DNA of 32,295 bases from Armatimonadota bacterium (GCA_003170595.1 PMZA01000011.1:1-32295), one strand, 5' to 3'; shown: positions 1 through 8,282, numbered from the stretch's first letter. The notes: generated by a model not told the origin, from the sequence alone. Program-made: numbers and translations.

Positions 1-19
1 CCCCGCCCCCGGTCCGGGT

Positions 20-829
20 CTACCCCCGCCGCCAACCCTTTGGGGAAGCGGGTTTGGCCGACGGCCCCGAGTCCAAGGCGGGGGCCGGGTCAGCGGGGTC
101 CACCGGAACCGCCCGCGCCGGCTCCGGATCCACTCCCGGGTACCGCGCCGGCGCCGGGTCCGAGTGCGTCGGCAGCACCGCCCCGTCCCGCAGCCGCGCC
201 GGACGAAAACTCTGCGAGTAGTCCTGGTGCTCGAGGTTGTGCGCCGTCCCCACCGACTGCCAGAGCGTGAGCCCCGGCGACACCGCGCGGTTCGGCGCAC
301 GCGCCGAGTAGAACCCGTAATTGCACCCGCGACCCTGCTTCGTTCCCGCGTCCAAGATCCACGCCTTGTCCTGCCCCATCACCAGCTCGCCCGGTTGCGC
401 GCCAAACGCAGCCAGCTGCACCCCCACCGCAATCGTGTGCTCGACGATCACTTCCCACGCGCCGATGTCGCTCACCACCACGCGTCGCCCACCCAAGCAC
501 ACAAACCGATGCTTGCTTCCCGGCGCGTACGTCACCGGCTCGAGCTGGTGCTTCGCCGCCAGGTAGCCGAGGTCGAACAGCTTCGCACTCGGCAACGTGC
601 AGCCCAGGATGTCCGCGAGCCGCTGCGCCGTCCGCGCACTCACCCCCACGTAGATCCCGTCCACGCTCATCGGCAGCGTCATCAGGTCTACCCCCGACAC
701 CACTTCGACCCACGCCGCCAGCGTCACGCGGTCGCTACCCTCCCGCACCAGCCGCACGATGGTCTCCTGGTCGAGTGGAGCCGGGAGCTGAGGGTCGCCG
801 AGGAGGTGCGGACTGTCGGTGTCGAACAT
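20..829 (-). CDS. Conserved protein of unknown function (DYS-motif family), last gene of the late block
   Basis: A 269 aa protein. Residues 45-215 resemble a family I recall from many bacteria and phages, with a run like VSARTAQRLADILGCTLPS (63-81) and a C-terminal block with YGFY (171-174), LTLWQSVGTAHN (187-198) and a DYSQ motif (203-206). Family members often read GWH...H...DYSH there. To my knowledge the family has no proven activity, and the conserved His and Asp suggest an enzyme by inference only. Residues 220-269 are a low-complexity Pro/Ala/Asp tail. There is no signal peptide or membrane segment. The ATG has only a weak ribosome site (CGGGGGC). It starts 17 nt after the T-tract of a predicted terminator, so it may depend on read-through. 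Its place beside membrane proteins leaves a cell-wall enzyme or an accessory virion protein possible. Confidence 0.75.
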   Translation of the reverse strand: MFDTDSPHLLGDPQLPAPLDQETIVRLVREGSDRVTLAAWVEVVSGVDLMTLPMSVDGIYVGVSARTAQRLADILGCTLPSAKLFDLGYLAAKHQLEPVTYAPGSKHRFVCLGGRRVVVSDIGAWEVIVEHTIAVGVQLAAFGAQPGELVMGQDKAWILDAGTKQGRGCNYGFYSARAPNRAVSPGLTLWQSVGTAHNLEHQDYSQSFRPARLRDGAVLPTHSDPAPARYPGVDPEPARAVPVDPADPAPALDSGPSAKPASPKGWRRG

Positions 830-846
830 GCCCCCGAGGGTAGCTC

Positions 847-894
847 AAAAAGCGACAGCCTGCGCGGGTCCGGGGGAAGACGTGGCGCAGGCCG
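847..894 (-). terminator. Rho-independent terminator after the small membrane-protein genes
   Basis: On the minus strand the arms CGGCCTGCGC (894-885) and GCGCAGGCTG (865-856) form a 10 bp stem with one G-U pair and a 19 nt loop. The stem is followed by TCGCTTTTT (855-847), a run of five T. This is the only hairpin in the window with a proper T-tract, so it is the best candidate end of the long late transcript. The gene at 829 starts just downstream. Confidence 0.75.
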
Positions 895-951
895 TCGGGG
901 GTTCAGAGACTCCAGGTTGCCCCGGAGCACCTCCTCACCTCCCCGACTGTA

Positions 952-1275
952 TCAGCGCGAGACCGCGCCCGCCACCACCTGGTCGCAGTGGTCTACCACC
1001 ATCGCTACCGCACGCTCGCCCAGCACTGTGACCACAACCGCCACCAGCGCCACGAACACGCAGCTCGCAATCGCCACCCGCCGGGTTCGGGCATTGTCCT
1101 CCCGCGTCCGCACGTTGTCCGCCTCGTGTCGCTCCGTCACGGTGGTGAGCCCCGTGAGCGCCTCCGTCATCGCGACCCACGCGAGCAGGAGCTTCTCACG
1201 GTCCACCACGCCTTCGAGGTCCGGCCGGCTCTCCATCGGGGGGCGAATCGACTCCAGTGGCTTGCGCTCGGTCAT
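952..1275 (-). CDS. Small single-span membrane protein, candidate lysis-cassette member
   Basis: A 107 aa protein of unknown family. The first 65 residues are charged and probably helical, with repeats of R/T/E around VRTREDNARTRR (55-66). One strong hydrophobic segment follows at about 67-87 (VAIASCVFVALVAVVVTVLG), and the tail is short. The ATG overlaps the stop of the upstream gene (ATGA at 1275-1272), so translation is probably coupled. Two adjacent small genes, one of them also with a membrane segment, suggest a holin or spanin-type role by inference; no holin family is recognised. A terminator follows the stop. Confidence 0.7.
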   Translation of the reverse strand: MTERKPLESIRPPMESRPDLEGVVDREKLLLAWVAMTEALTGLTTVTERHEADNVRTREDNARTRRVAIASCVFVALVAVVVTVLGERAVAMVVDHCDQVVAGAVSR

Positions 1276-1490
1276 CGTTGCAGTGCCTCCTTCGCCAACA
1301 GGTCCGCTATCGACACCCGTTGCGTGATTTCGTCCCCGAGCGGAGTGCGCTCCGGCCGAATCTCCACCGTCACCGCCCGCACCCTCTGCAGCGCCGCCTG
1401 GTAGCGCCGTTCGGCCTCCAGGGTTTCTGCAGTGCGTTCCGGCTGACGCCCCTCCCAGGCTTTCACCAACCGTTTGGCCAGACCGAACAT
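1272..1490 (-). CDS. Small basic/helical protein, unknown function
   Basis: A 72 aa protein, almost entirely charged and helical in character (RRYQAALQRVRAVTVEIRPER in the middle), with no membrane segment. It lies between two membrane-protein genes and overlaps both: TGATG with the gene upstream at 1490 and ATGA with the gene downstream at 1275-1272. The tight coupling supports a real gene. A cytoplasmic partner of its membrane neighbours is possible but is only an inference from position. Confidence 0.6.
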   Translation of the reverse strand: MFGLAKRLVKAWEGRQPERTAETLEAERRYQAALQRVRAVTVEIRPERTPLGDEITQRVSIADLLAKEALQR

Positions 1491-1780
1491 CAGCGCTCCC
1501 CCTGGATGTAGGGCTGACGCAACATGTTCACAACCCGGTCCACGTGCTGGTCATGCTCTTTCAGACAGGACCGCGTTGCTTCCCCAAGCTCGGCCAGCGC
1601 CGCGGTCGTTTCCTTCATCTCGGACACCCGTTTGTCCCGCATCGCAGTCGCATCCGCCTGCGCCGCGATGCGCTCCTTGCGCTCGAGCGACAACCACCAC
1701 GCGAGCAACATCAACGCCACGAACGGCCCAGCCGTCGGCAGGAACCCGATGAGCTGGGCGATGTTTGCGGCAACGTCCAC
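1490..1780 (-). CDS. N-terminal membrane anchor plus coiled coil (spanin- or holin-like)
   Basis: A 96 aa protein starting at a GTG, preceded by a good ribosome site (GAGGT, 6 nt spacing). Residues 9-30 form a hydrophobic segment containing a WW pair, directly followed by charged residues (SLERKERIAAQ) and a helical, probably coiled-coil region to about residue 75. This layout, one N-terminal span followed by a long soluble helix, fits an inner-membrane spanin (Rz-like) or an accessory holin protein. It lacks recognisable signature motifs, so the role is inferred from topology and from its position after the tail genes, where many phages keep lysis genes. No endolysin can be named nearby. Confidence 0.65.
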   Translation of the reverse strand: MDVAANIAQLIGFLPTAGPFVALMLLAWWLSLERKERIAAQADATAMRDKRVSEMKETTAALAELGEATRSCLKEHDQHVDRVVNMLRQPYIQGER

Positions 1781-1789
1781 GGCCGCACC

Positions 1790-3406
1790 TCAGAACTCGT
1801 AGCCCACCACGTACGCATCTCCCGCGGAGTACACCGGCGCGAGGGCCCCGATCCCGACCACACGAATCGTGCTCGCCGGTCGGATACCACTGGTGTACGG
1901 CGTGATCGGAAGTTCCAACGGCACCCGCACCTGGAAGTGGTGGTAACCGCCGGTGTAGTCCATCGACACCAGATGCGCGATCATCCCCAGCGACACCCCA
2001 GACCCCGCATCGACTTGGGTAACCGTCAGTTCGTTCGGGACGACCAACCCACCTGCGTTGAGCCGGATGTCCAGGATGACGGCCGCCGCCTGGATCGGCA
2101 TGATGTCCTCGAGCCCGGACACCGTGAACGTCATCGTGTTGTCCGGCGGCCCCCCTGGCACCCCCGCGAAGTGCGCCCCCAGGTTCGCCCACCGGCAGAT
2201 GCGGTTCGCGAGCCGCGCGGCATCCGGCATCGCAGTGGATCCCTCCGTCGAGGTTCCCATCACCACACACTCCGCCGCCACCGTGAACCCACAGATGGCC
2301 GGCAGCGCCACACTGATGACGCCCGTCGCGGAAGTGTGCAACCCACCGAACACCCCGTTGTGTGATTGGAAGAACACGATGCCCCGCGGGCCATTCGGCA
2401 ACCGAATCGGGCCAATCGCCGCTTCGCTGTACCGCACCCATCGCGGTAACCCCATCGGGAACCCGGCAAGCATGTACACGATTTCGTTCAGGTCGCAGCC
2501 TGGCGCACAGTTGCTCGCGACATGCGCGTCCACGTGCTTCGCATCACCTACGCCAGACAGCCGCTCGGCATGCGTGACGCAGGTGCTCCGGTAGAGCGCC
2601 CCGCCTGCGTAGTACCGCCCGAGCTCGAACACCGCCCAGCCCGTCACGGTGTAGGTCGTACCGCCCACGTCCCGGATGGCCTCGTACTCCCCATCCACGA
2701 ACCGGCCCCGCTTATTCAATCCACCAAACGGTGCGGGCACGCGTTCGTCCACCAAGGGACGAACATCATAGAAGTCGCTGTCATTCCAACCGGTCGCCCC
2801 GGGCTGCACCACGGCCACCGCCAGCGGCAACCATCCGGCACTGAGCGCCGGCGCCCCACCACCCGCCACCCCACTCGTGATGCGGTAAACAAGCCGCATC
2901 TCCTTCACGTAGTCCAGACCCGCCACCGGCGAGAACAGCCGCGTCGCCGGGTCGTAGATATCCCGAGTGAGCGTGCTGACCAACACCTCCACCGGTTGAC
3001 ACTCGATCACGTCGATGCGCGGACCTGCCCCACCGTTGGCCACGAACGCCAGCGCCGGCAGTATCGCCGTCACGCCCGGATCGTTCACGAACACCGCGCC
3101 CGAGTCGTCCCCGACCGGTGTACCCGTCCACGCCATCAGCGCCCCGGGGCTCACGAAAATGTTGGTCGGGTGGTCGCACTGGACCATCAACCCACCCAGC
3201 ACATCCGCCTGCAGCGGGGTTGCCACGGCGCCCGTCTCCTCGGTGTGCACCCCGGGCTGGGTCAACGCTGCCGTCGGCACGTCCCCGTACAGCCGCCGCA
3301 GCACCTCAGACCGGTCCGCGTTCTGGAAGTCCTGCATCCGCGTCCAGTCCCCGGTGAGGATGCGCTGCTGCCACGTGTAGACGAGTCGCTTGCCGCCGCT
3401 GCTCAT
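1790..3406 (-). CDS. Large tail/baseplate-region virion protein, unknown family
   Basis: A 538 aa protein. The N-terminus (LVYTWQQRILTGDWTRMQDFQNA, about 8-30) resembles the start of tail or fibre-attachment proteins that follow baseplate wedge genes in phages. The rest is rich in G, V, T and aromatic residues and looks beta-structured. A Cys-containing stretch lies at about residues 280-305 (ASNCAPGCDLNE). There is no signal peptide or membrane span. The start has a clear ribosome site (GAGGT, 5 nt before ATG). Following the gpJ-like gene and one other large gene, it occupies the place where tail-fibre or receptor-binding proteins are often found. It could therefore be a fibre or a baseplate periphery protein; neither can be proven here. 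Confidence 0.75.
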   Translation of the reverse strand: MSSGGKRLVYTWQQRILTGDWTRMQDFQNADRSEVLRRLYGDVPTAALTQPGVHTEETGAVATPLQADVLGGLMVQCDHPTNIFVSPGALMAWTGTPVGDDSGAVFVNDPGVTAILPALAFVANGGAGPRIDVIECQPVEVLVSTLTRDIYDPATRLFSPVAGLDYVKEMRLVYRITSGVAGGGAPALSAGWLPLAVAVVQPGATGWNDSDFYDVRPLVDERVPAPFGGLNKRGRFVDGEYEAIRDVGGTTYTVTGWAVFELGRYYAGGALYRSTCVTHAERLSGVGDAKHVDAHVASNCAPGCDLNEIVYMLAGFPMGLPRWVRYSEAAIGPIRLPNGPRGIVFFQSHNGVFGGLHTSATGVISVALPAICGFTVAAECVVMGTSTEGSTAMPDAARLANRICRWANLGAHFAGVPGGPPDNTMTFTVSGLEDIMPIQAAAVILDIRLNAGGLVVPNELTVTQVDAGSGVSLGMIAHLVSMDYTGGYHHFQVRVPLELPITPYTSGIRPASTIRVVGIGALAPVYSAGDAYVVGYEF

Positions 3407-3418
3407 GTTGTACCTCGC

Positions 3419-5002
3419 TCAGAAGCACCCGACGTCTTCGACGTACAGGGTGAAACTCACGCCACCGGCTCGGGCCCGGTCTACCGCATCGTACACGGCC
3501 CCCTGCACGACTGCATTGCCGCACGGGAAACCATCGTAGAAGTTCAACGGAACCGTCGAGTCCGCGCAGTTCTCGATCCCCACCGGGTTTGCGTCCGCCG
3601 GGATTCCGAACTCGTCCAGGTTCAGCCGCGGCACCCCCACCTCGAAGTACCCCCGGGACTCCTGGTAGGCCATCACCCGCTTGAACCGATCCAACGGCCA
3701 CAATGCCGGATCCACATCCGCTGCGAAGTTCACGTCCGGGTGCTGCGGTAGGTCCGCACTCGACCCGGCATCCGCGAACGCTCCCAAGAACAGCGGCCCC
3801 CCGATTTCGCGCAAGCAGCAGCTCTCACCCATCGGCGCCAAGATGCGATTGGCCGCCCGCCGAATTGCGTTCGGGCAGATGGTGTCCGCCGGCGTGGCCA
3901 CCAGCTTGCGGTACTGCCCGTCCAACATCCCCGGCGCACGCCCGACCCCGCGCTGCCCACCGAGCTCGTCCAACATTGCCGACTTGCCACCCACCGGTGC
4001 GGCCAAGTTTGTCACGGCGATCCCGAGCGCACTGGTCCACGGCAGCACCTGCCAGCTCGCGGTGCCCGCCTCCGGCGTCATCTGCCCCTGCCGCTCCACA
4101 TGATGAACATCGTACGATCCAGCGATGTCGCTGATGGCCGTCTGCAGGGGGATGAACGTCCCGAAGGTCGTTTCCACCAATAGAAATTCGTCGGTAGCTG
4201 AAACTGCGATCACCCGCCCTTGTGCCCCGCTCACCAGCTGCGTCATCAAACTACCAACCACCGGGGTCCCAAAAAACCCCGAAAATCCAAACAAGACCGC
4301 CATCGAGTCGAGCATCACCTGGGGCGGGGTCGCACTCGAGTAGCCAACCACCCGGCGGACCTGTCCTGCGTTCGCCCCCGCCACCATCAACACGTACTGC
4401 CCCACGTGCGCTGGCGTCAGCACATCCGGGGTGTTCGGCATGCTCAAGTGGTTGGATACGCCGTCAAGCGTGATGCTCGCCCCCGTGTTGTGCGCCGTCG
4501 CTCCGAACTGTTCGATCGTCGTGATGCTGCCTGGCAATGGATCGTTGTACGAACACCCCGGACGCTCCGCATCCGCGACTCCCGTCACCGGCCCCGGGGA
4601 ACCCGGATCGAGGATGAGGTCGTTTCGCAGCATGTACACCAACCCCGTTTCGACGGAGACCGGCCCGGTGTCGCTGTAGTCCGTCGCCAGGTGCAGCACC
4701 CTGGTTCCCGCCCGCAGGATCAACGGATGTTCGAACGCGGTCGTGCGGGTCACCGACAGCACCACCGACGCCAACGCCGCCCCGCTCGCCGGGTCGTCGC
4801 TCTGCCCACTCCACGGCAACACGAACATCGCCTGCGTGGTGCGATCTACCGCCAACGACACCCGCGCCCATTGCTCCGTCGATTGCTCGATCACTTCGAT
4901 GCCGCTGTCCGGCAGCTCGAGCAACGGCCGCGAGTAGCCGTCATCCACCACGCTGCGCCAGAGCGCCAGCAGCTGCGTGACCGAAAGCGGAACGCTGCTC
5001 AT
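3419..5002 (-). CDS. Baseplate-region structural protein following gpJ-like wedge
   Basis: A 527 aa protein whose ATG overlaps the stop of the gpJ-like gene (ATGA, 5002-4999), so the two are probably translated together. The first 120 residues look beta-rich (FEHPLILRAGTRVLHLATDY). The middle carries a Gly/Val-rich stretch with SH3-like character around TQLVSGAQGRVIAVSATDEFLLVET. The C-terminal third is more helical and has cysteines near TICPNAIRRAANRIL and ESCCLREIGG. In myoviruses the gene after gpJ often encodes gpI or a wedge partner, but no gpI similarity is visible and the protein is much larger than gpI. Role: probable baseplate wedge or tail protein, by context. Confidence 0.75.
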   Translation of the reverse strand: MSSVPLSVTQLLALWRSVVDDGYSRPLLELPDSGIEVIEQSTEQWARVSLAVDRTTQAMFVLPWSGQSDDPASGAALASVVLSVTRTTAFEHPLILRAGTRVLHLATDYSDTGPVSVETGLVYMLRNDLILDPGSPGPVTGVADAERPGCSYNDPLPGSITTIEQFGATAHNTGASITLDGVSNHLSMPNTPDVLTPAHVGQYVLMVAGANAGQVRRVVGYSSATPPQVMLDSMAVLFGFSGFFGTPVVGSLMTQLVSGAQGRVIAVSATDEFLLVETTFGTFIPLQTAISDIAGSYDVHHVERQGQMTPEAGTASWQVLPWTSALGIAVTNLAAPVGGKSAMLDELGGQRGVGRAPGMLDGQYRKLVATPADTICPNAIRRAANRILAPMGESCCLREIGGPLFLGAFADAGSSADLPQHPDVNFAADVDPALWPLDRFKRVMAYQESRGYFEVGVPRLNLDEFGIPADANPVGIENCADSTVPLNFYDGFPCGNAVVQGAVYDAVDRARAGGVSFTLYVEDVGCF

Positions 5003-6120
5003 ACCAGCACCACGTCTTCAGGTCGCATCCGCAAGGTATACCCGGTCGTCGGGTACAGGTCCCCCGCCGGGCTCACGACACTGCCCGCGCTGGCCACCAA
5101 CCCCGCACTCGTGAACCGCGTGAGCACCGTCCCCAACGCGTTGCGCAGTAGCGGCTGGTTCACTCCGAGCGAGTTCACGTACGTGACCACCGCCGCCGCT
5201 ACCTCGGCCGTGAGCGCAACCGTGTCCACCGACCCGGAGAACCCGAGGTGCAACTGCACCTGCGTCAGCTCCGGCACGCTGTTGCTCACCACCACCTGGA
5301 TGCCCGCCGCACGCCACTCGCCCAACGCGACCTGCACCGCATTGCCCAGCGCTAGGTTGCTCACCCCGCTTGAGTCCGCGATGTAGAGCATCACCACCTT
5401 GGCCAGCATCGCCGGCGTGAGGCTGTCAAACACCTCCAGCGCCATCGCGCTGGTTACCCCCGCGACTGAGCTGGCGCCGAACTCGATTGCACCCAGCGTC
5501 CCCCGTCGCAGCTGCCCCGGTAGCGCCCGGGCGCGTTCGCGCAACGTGTCGTCCCCCTCTACGTCCTCTCCGCCGGCGGCAGGCTCCGCGTTGTCCACCA
5601 GCATCGATGCATCGAAGATGGCCGCCAGGTTGGCGAACGTCCGGAGCTGGTACCGCCCCACCTGATAGGCATGCCCCGCTTGCGTCGCCCGCACCGTCGC
5701 CGTCGCCGTCAGCTGCAGCGCGCTGAAGGTCGCGTCCACCAGCGTCACGTACTCGATCCCGTCCCCGCTCTTGACCATCGTCCCCGCCGGGATGGTTCCC
5801 GCCCCGACCGTCGCCACCGCCCGGCTGAACTGCACGGTGTCCACTGCCGCACTCGCCCCCTTGCGTACGATGAGACCGTTCAGGTTGTCGAACACCCACC
5901 GGTCCAGGTCTTCGCCGTCGCACCCATCGAGCAGCAGCGCGTTGACCCGTTCGCCAAGCTGCCGCACGACCGCGTGCCCGACGTAGCTCTGCGACCCTAC
6001 GTACAGGTTGGCATCGCTGCCGGCCACATCGACCTGCGCCGGATCGATCTTCCGCGCGTGCGTGATGATGTACTGCCGCCCCAGTTCGTACAGGGCTAAT
6101 CTGGTAGGTAGGTCAGGCAC
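4999..6120 (-). CDS. Baseplate wedge protein J-like (Baseplate_J family)
   Basis: A 373 aa protein of the P2 gpJ/Mu gp47 type, which forms the baseplate wedge in contractile tails. Supporting features are the central run IPAGTMVKSGDGIEYVTL, where these proteins read PxGtxv...g..f, and the later ARALPGQLRRGTLGAIEFGASSVAGVTSA block. In this family that block reads R.R........GT...IE..A..V.GV. I prefer GTG at 6120 because GGAG lies 9 nt upstream; this leaves a 4 nt gap after the gp25-like gene. A TTG at 6135 would give a longer protein overlapping that gene, but has no ribosome site. Adjacent gp25-like and gpJ-like genes are the standard wedge pair. Confidence 0.85.
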   Translation of the reverse strand: MPDLPTRLALYELGRQYIITHARKIDPAQVDVAGSDANLYVGSQSYVGHAVVRQLGERVNALLLDGCDGEDLDRWVFDNLNGLIVRKGASAAVDTVQFSRAVATVGAGTIPAGTMVKSGDGIEYVTLVDATFSALQLTATATVRATQAGHAYQVGRYQLRTFANLAAIFDASMLVDNAEPAAGGEDVEGDDTLRERARALPGQLRRGTLGAIEFGASSVAGVTSAMALEVFDSLTPAMLAKVVMLYIADSSGVSNLALGNAVQVALGEWRAAGIQVVVSNSVPELTQVQLHLGFSGSVDTVALTAEVAAAVVTYVNSLGVNQPLLRNALGTVLTRFTSAGLVASAGSVVSPAGDLYPTTGYTLRMRPEDVVLV

Positions 6121-6124
6121 GGGG

Positions 6125-7003
6125 TCATGCTCCAATCGAGAACGGGGCCGGCGCGGTCAGGTCGAATGCCAACCCATGGATCGTCTTCACCTTCACCTGG
6201 TACAGGTACAACCCATCACCCGACCGCACCAGTCGCACACTCGCCGCGACCACTTCGGGCTCCAGCTTGATCTGCGCTTCGGCGTCGGTTGCCAACGTCA
6301 GCACCAACGACTGCCGCGCCAGTTGCTTCACCGCTCCGGGCACCAACACCCCGTAGCCCGGCAGGTGAGCGAACGCATCCTTGCGTGTAGTCAGCCGCCG
6401 GAAGATGCGCTTTTTCAGCGACGTCAACCCTTCGTCCCGGGCGTAGTCCCCCTGCGAGTCCACCGGGAACGTCCCCAGCAGGTCCACGCTCACACCCGCG
6501 AGCGGATCGAGCAACGCTGAGAGCGTCTGCGGGTTCGCGAAGTCCCCCGCCGGCGCCGCAAGATCCATGGTGGGCGCCGGTCGGCCCCGGGTCAATCCGT
6601 CGATGGTGGCGCTGGTCGCGGTCGGATCGAGCAGCATTCCAAACACGCTCTGCAACCCGTTGCATCCCACCACATACCGGGCTCCGAAGCCGCTCATCGA
6701 ACGGTCCAGCCACAGGTCCACCTGCGTCCCACCCCCCGCTGCCGTCCGCTCCACCAACGCCGGCGCCACATCACGTACCGGTTTGCCGTACAGGTCAATC
6801 GTTCCAGCCACCGCCGTGATCGTGTACCGCTCTACGCTCGCCCCATCGAACGGGTCGCACCACTGCGACCAGTACACCGGGTCGCTGAACGTGAGCCGCA
6901 CCATGTTCTCCCGGATCGCAACTGCTCCGAGCAACTGAAACACCGCTGAACTCGGCGCCCCCCACGGGCTGAGTCCCCACGGCGATGCGCCCCAGCCGAT
7001 CAT
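6125..7003 (-). CDS. Baseplate wedge protein, gp25/gpW-like C-terminal domain with long N-terminal extension
   Basis: A 292 aa protein. Residues 186-275 match the T4 gp25/P2 gpW pattern: DYARDEGLTSLKKRIFRRL, a PGYG motif (215-218), and an IKLEPEVV block (245-252). In the family this domain initiates sheath assembly from the baseplate. Typical gp25 proteins are only about 110-135 aa. Here about 180 extra residues precede the domain, beginning with a GWGxSPWG-type repeat (3-15) and continuing as a probable beta domain (RLTFSDPVYWSQWCDPFDG). The ATG overlaps the stop of the glycosyltransferase gene (ATGA at 7003-7000). The gpJ-like gene follows immediately, which supports the wedge assignment. 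Confidence 0.82.
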   Translation of the reverse strand: MIGWGASPWGLSPWGAPSSAVFQLLGAVAIRENMVRLTFSDPVYWSQWCDPFDGASVERYTITAVAGTIDLYGKPVRDVAPALVERTAAGGGTQVDLWLDRSMSGFGARYVVGCNGLQSVFGMLLDPTATSATIDGLTRGRPAPTMDLAAPAGDFANPQTLSALLDPLAGVSVDLLGTFPVDSQGDYARDEGLTSLKKRIFRRLTTRKDAFAHLPGYGVLVPGAVKQLARQSLVLTLATDAEAQIKLEPEVVAASVRLVRSGDGLYLYQVKVKTIHGLAFDLTAPAPFSIGA

Positions 7004-7812
7004 CCGGTCCCCCCAAGGATCTGTATCGGCATGCGAGCCATCTCCTCCAGGTTCCAGCCCAACCGGTTCGCCGCCGCACGCGCCCCGGGGTCGTCACTCA
7101 CGCGATACTCCCCGAGCTCGAGCTTCGCCGGCACCACGTCCATTACCCCATCCACCACACCCGGGTCCCAGTCCCCAAAGTCGTACGCCTTCGCGTTCCC
7201 GCGCGCCCAACAGCGCAGCAGCACATCATCCTCGACCTGCAGCGCGTGGTCGACCCCGCTCCGGTCGTAGCAGAACCCGAACCGACTACCTGCCCACATC
7301 TGCGCCCCCTGCGCGATCATCGCCAGTAACCACGCGGAGTCCTCACCCACTCGTCGGTCCGGGAACTCACAGGCCGTGTCCGCCCAGCCCGCTAGCGTGC
7401 AGCCTGGGAACAACGACCGGCACCACATGTGCTCAGGTCCGCCCAGTACCGCACGCAACCCAGCCTGGACCCGTACGAACAGCGCGGCCTTGCCCACTAC
7501 GTCCGCACCCTTGCACAACGCCTGCGCGACTTCCTCCAGGTAGCCCGGGCCGTAGTAGTCGTCATCATCGAACATCGCGAACCCACCCCCGCCATGCTGC
7601 CGCACGTAGTCGAGTCCGACGTTGCGCGCTTCGGCCGGCCCGCTACTAGCCGTCAACACTGCGTCTGCCGGCAACGTCCACTGCCCTACCGCAGCACCGT
7701 TCTCCACGACCACCAATCGCTTGTCCTGATAACGTTGCCGCGCGAAGCACGCAACGACGTGCCCCACCTGTGAGGGCCGCGAGAACGGGACGATGACGGT
7801 GATGCCCGACAT
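7000..7812 (-). CDS. Family 2-type (GT-A fold) glycosyltransferase within the baseplate operon
   Basis: A 270 aa protein with the layout of GT2 nucleotide-sugar glycosyltransferases. There is an N-terminal beta-alpha-beta start (ITVIVPFSRPSQ, 4-15), an AEARNVGLDYV motif (60-70), a metal-binding acidic run FAMFDDDDYYGP (78-89) and a GED motif (156-158) where GT2 enzymes often carry the catalytic acid. There is no membrane span, so it is probably cytoplasmic. I chose the ATG at 7812 because it begins the fold; an in-frame start at 7908 would overlap the upstream gene by about 85 nt. No strong ribosome site is seen. It is co-transcribed between virion genes and overlaps the gp25-like gene by ATGA. 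Donor and acceptor are unknown. Confidence 0.85.
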   Translation of the reverse strand: MSGITVIVPFSRPSQVGHVVACFARQRYQDKRLVVVENGAAVGQWTLPADAVLTASSGPAEARNVGLDYVRQHGGGGFAMFDDDDYYGPGYLEEVAQALCKGADVVGKAALFVRVQAGLRAVLGGPEHMWCRSLFPGCTLAGWADTACEFPDRRVGEDSAWLLAMIAQGAQMWAGSRFGFCYDRSGVDHALQVEDDVLLRCWARGNAKAYDFGDWDPGVVDGVMDVVPAKLELGEYRVSDDPGARAAANRLGWNLEEMARMPIQILGGTG

Positions 7813-7822
7813 TGCAACCGGC

Positions 7823-8275
7823 TCAGCTGAACGCGCAGCGGATGTCGAGCCAAAGTTGGAAGTCGAGAAAGTCGTTCGGCGCGAACCCCAGAAACAACGA
7901 AGCTGCAACCGTCGGATCCACCGTGATGCTCATCGTGGTGTTGTTTACCTTCGCGAACACCACGCGACCGTCCGGGGCGTAGTTTGGATCTCCTTCTACA
8001 GCGAACGTAGGGTTGGATCCGGCTGCGGGTCCCCGCTTGGTCGCCTCGTTCACCGTGAGCGTCCCAGTACGCAAATGCGCCGTCAGCTTCCACGTATCGA
8101 ACAGGGTCTGCGTCGGTGTGCCTGGTACGTACGTTCCCATTACAAGCTCGATCAGAAACTCGCAGTCGTCCGTCGGCCGACCCTCGAGCGGGTTGAGCAC
8201 CACGTTGAACGTGAACGGATTCAGCGCTGTGATGTGCTTGAAGTAGCAATGCTTCCAGTGAATCGCAGTTCCCAT
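7823..8275 (-). CDS. Small beta-rich virion-associated protein, unknown
   Basis: A 150 aa protein with no recognised family. It appears beta-structured, with alternating hydrophobic and polar stretches such as FTFNVVLNPLEG and NNTTMSITVDPTVAASLFLG, and lacks signal or membrane segments. The ATG is preceded by GAGGGAACC, an acceptable ribosome site. It lies between a 529 aa virion protein and a glycosyltransferase. It may be a baseplate accessory or the substrate of that enzyme, but this is inference from position only. Confidence 0.65.
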   Translation of the reverse strand: MGTAIHWKHCYFKHITALNPFTFNVVLNPLEGRPTDDCEFLIELVMGTYVPGTPTQTLFDTWKLTAHLRTGTLTVNEATKRGPAAGSNPTFAVEGDPNYAPDGRVVFAKVNNTTMSITVDPTVAASLFLGFAPNDFLDFQLWLDIRCAFS

Positions 8276-8282
8276 GGTTCCC

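Noticed and set aside
7000-7908. Longer glycosyltransferase from 7908
   Set aside because: The extra 32 residues are Ser/Arg-rich and overlap the upstream gene; the GT fold starts at 7812.
7986-7994. A further GGATCTCCT on the plus strand, possibly a third leader
   Set aside because: It lies inside a coding region (codons for E-G-D-P) with neither of the conserved blocks nor the pairing partner nearby. It shows that the 9-mer alone is not unique.
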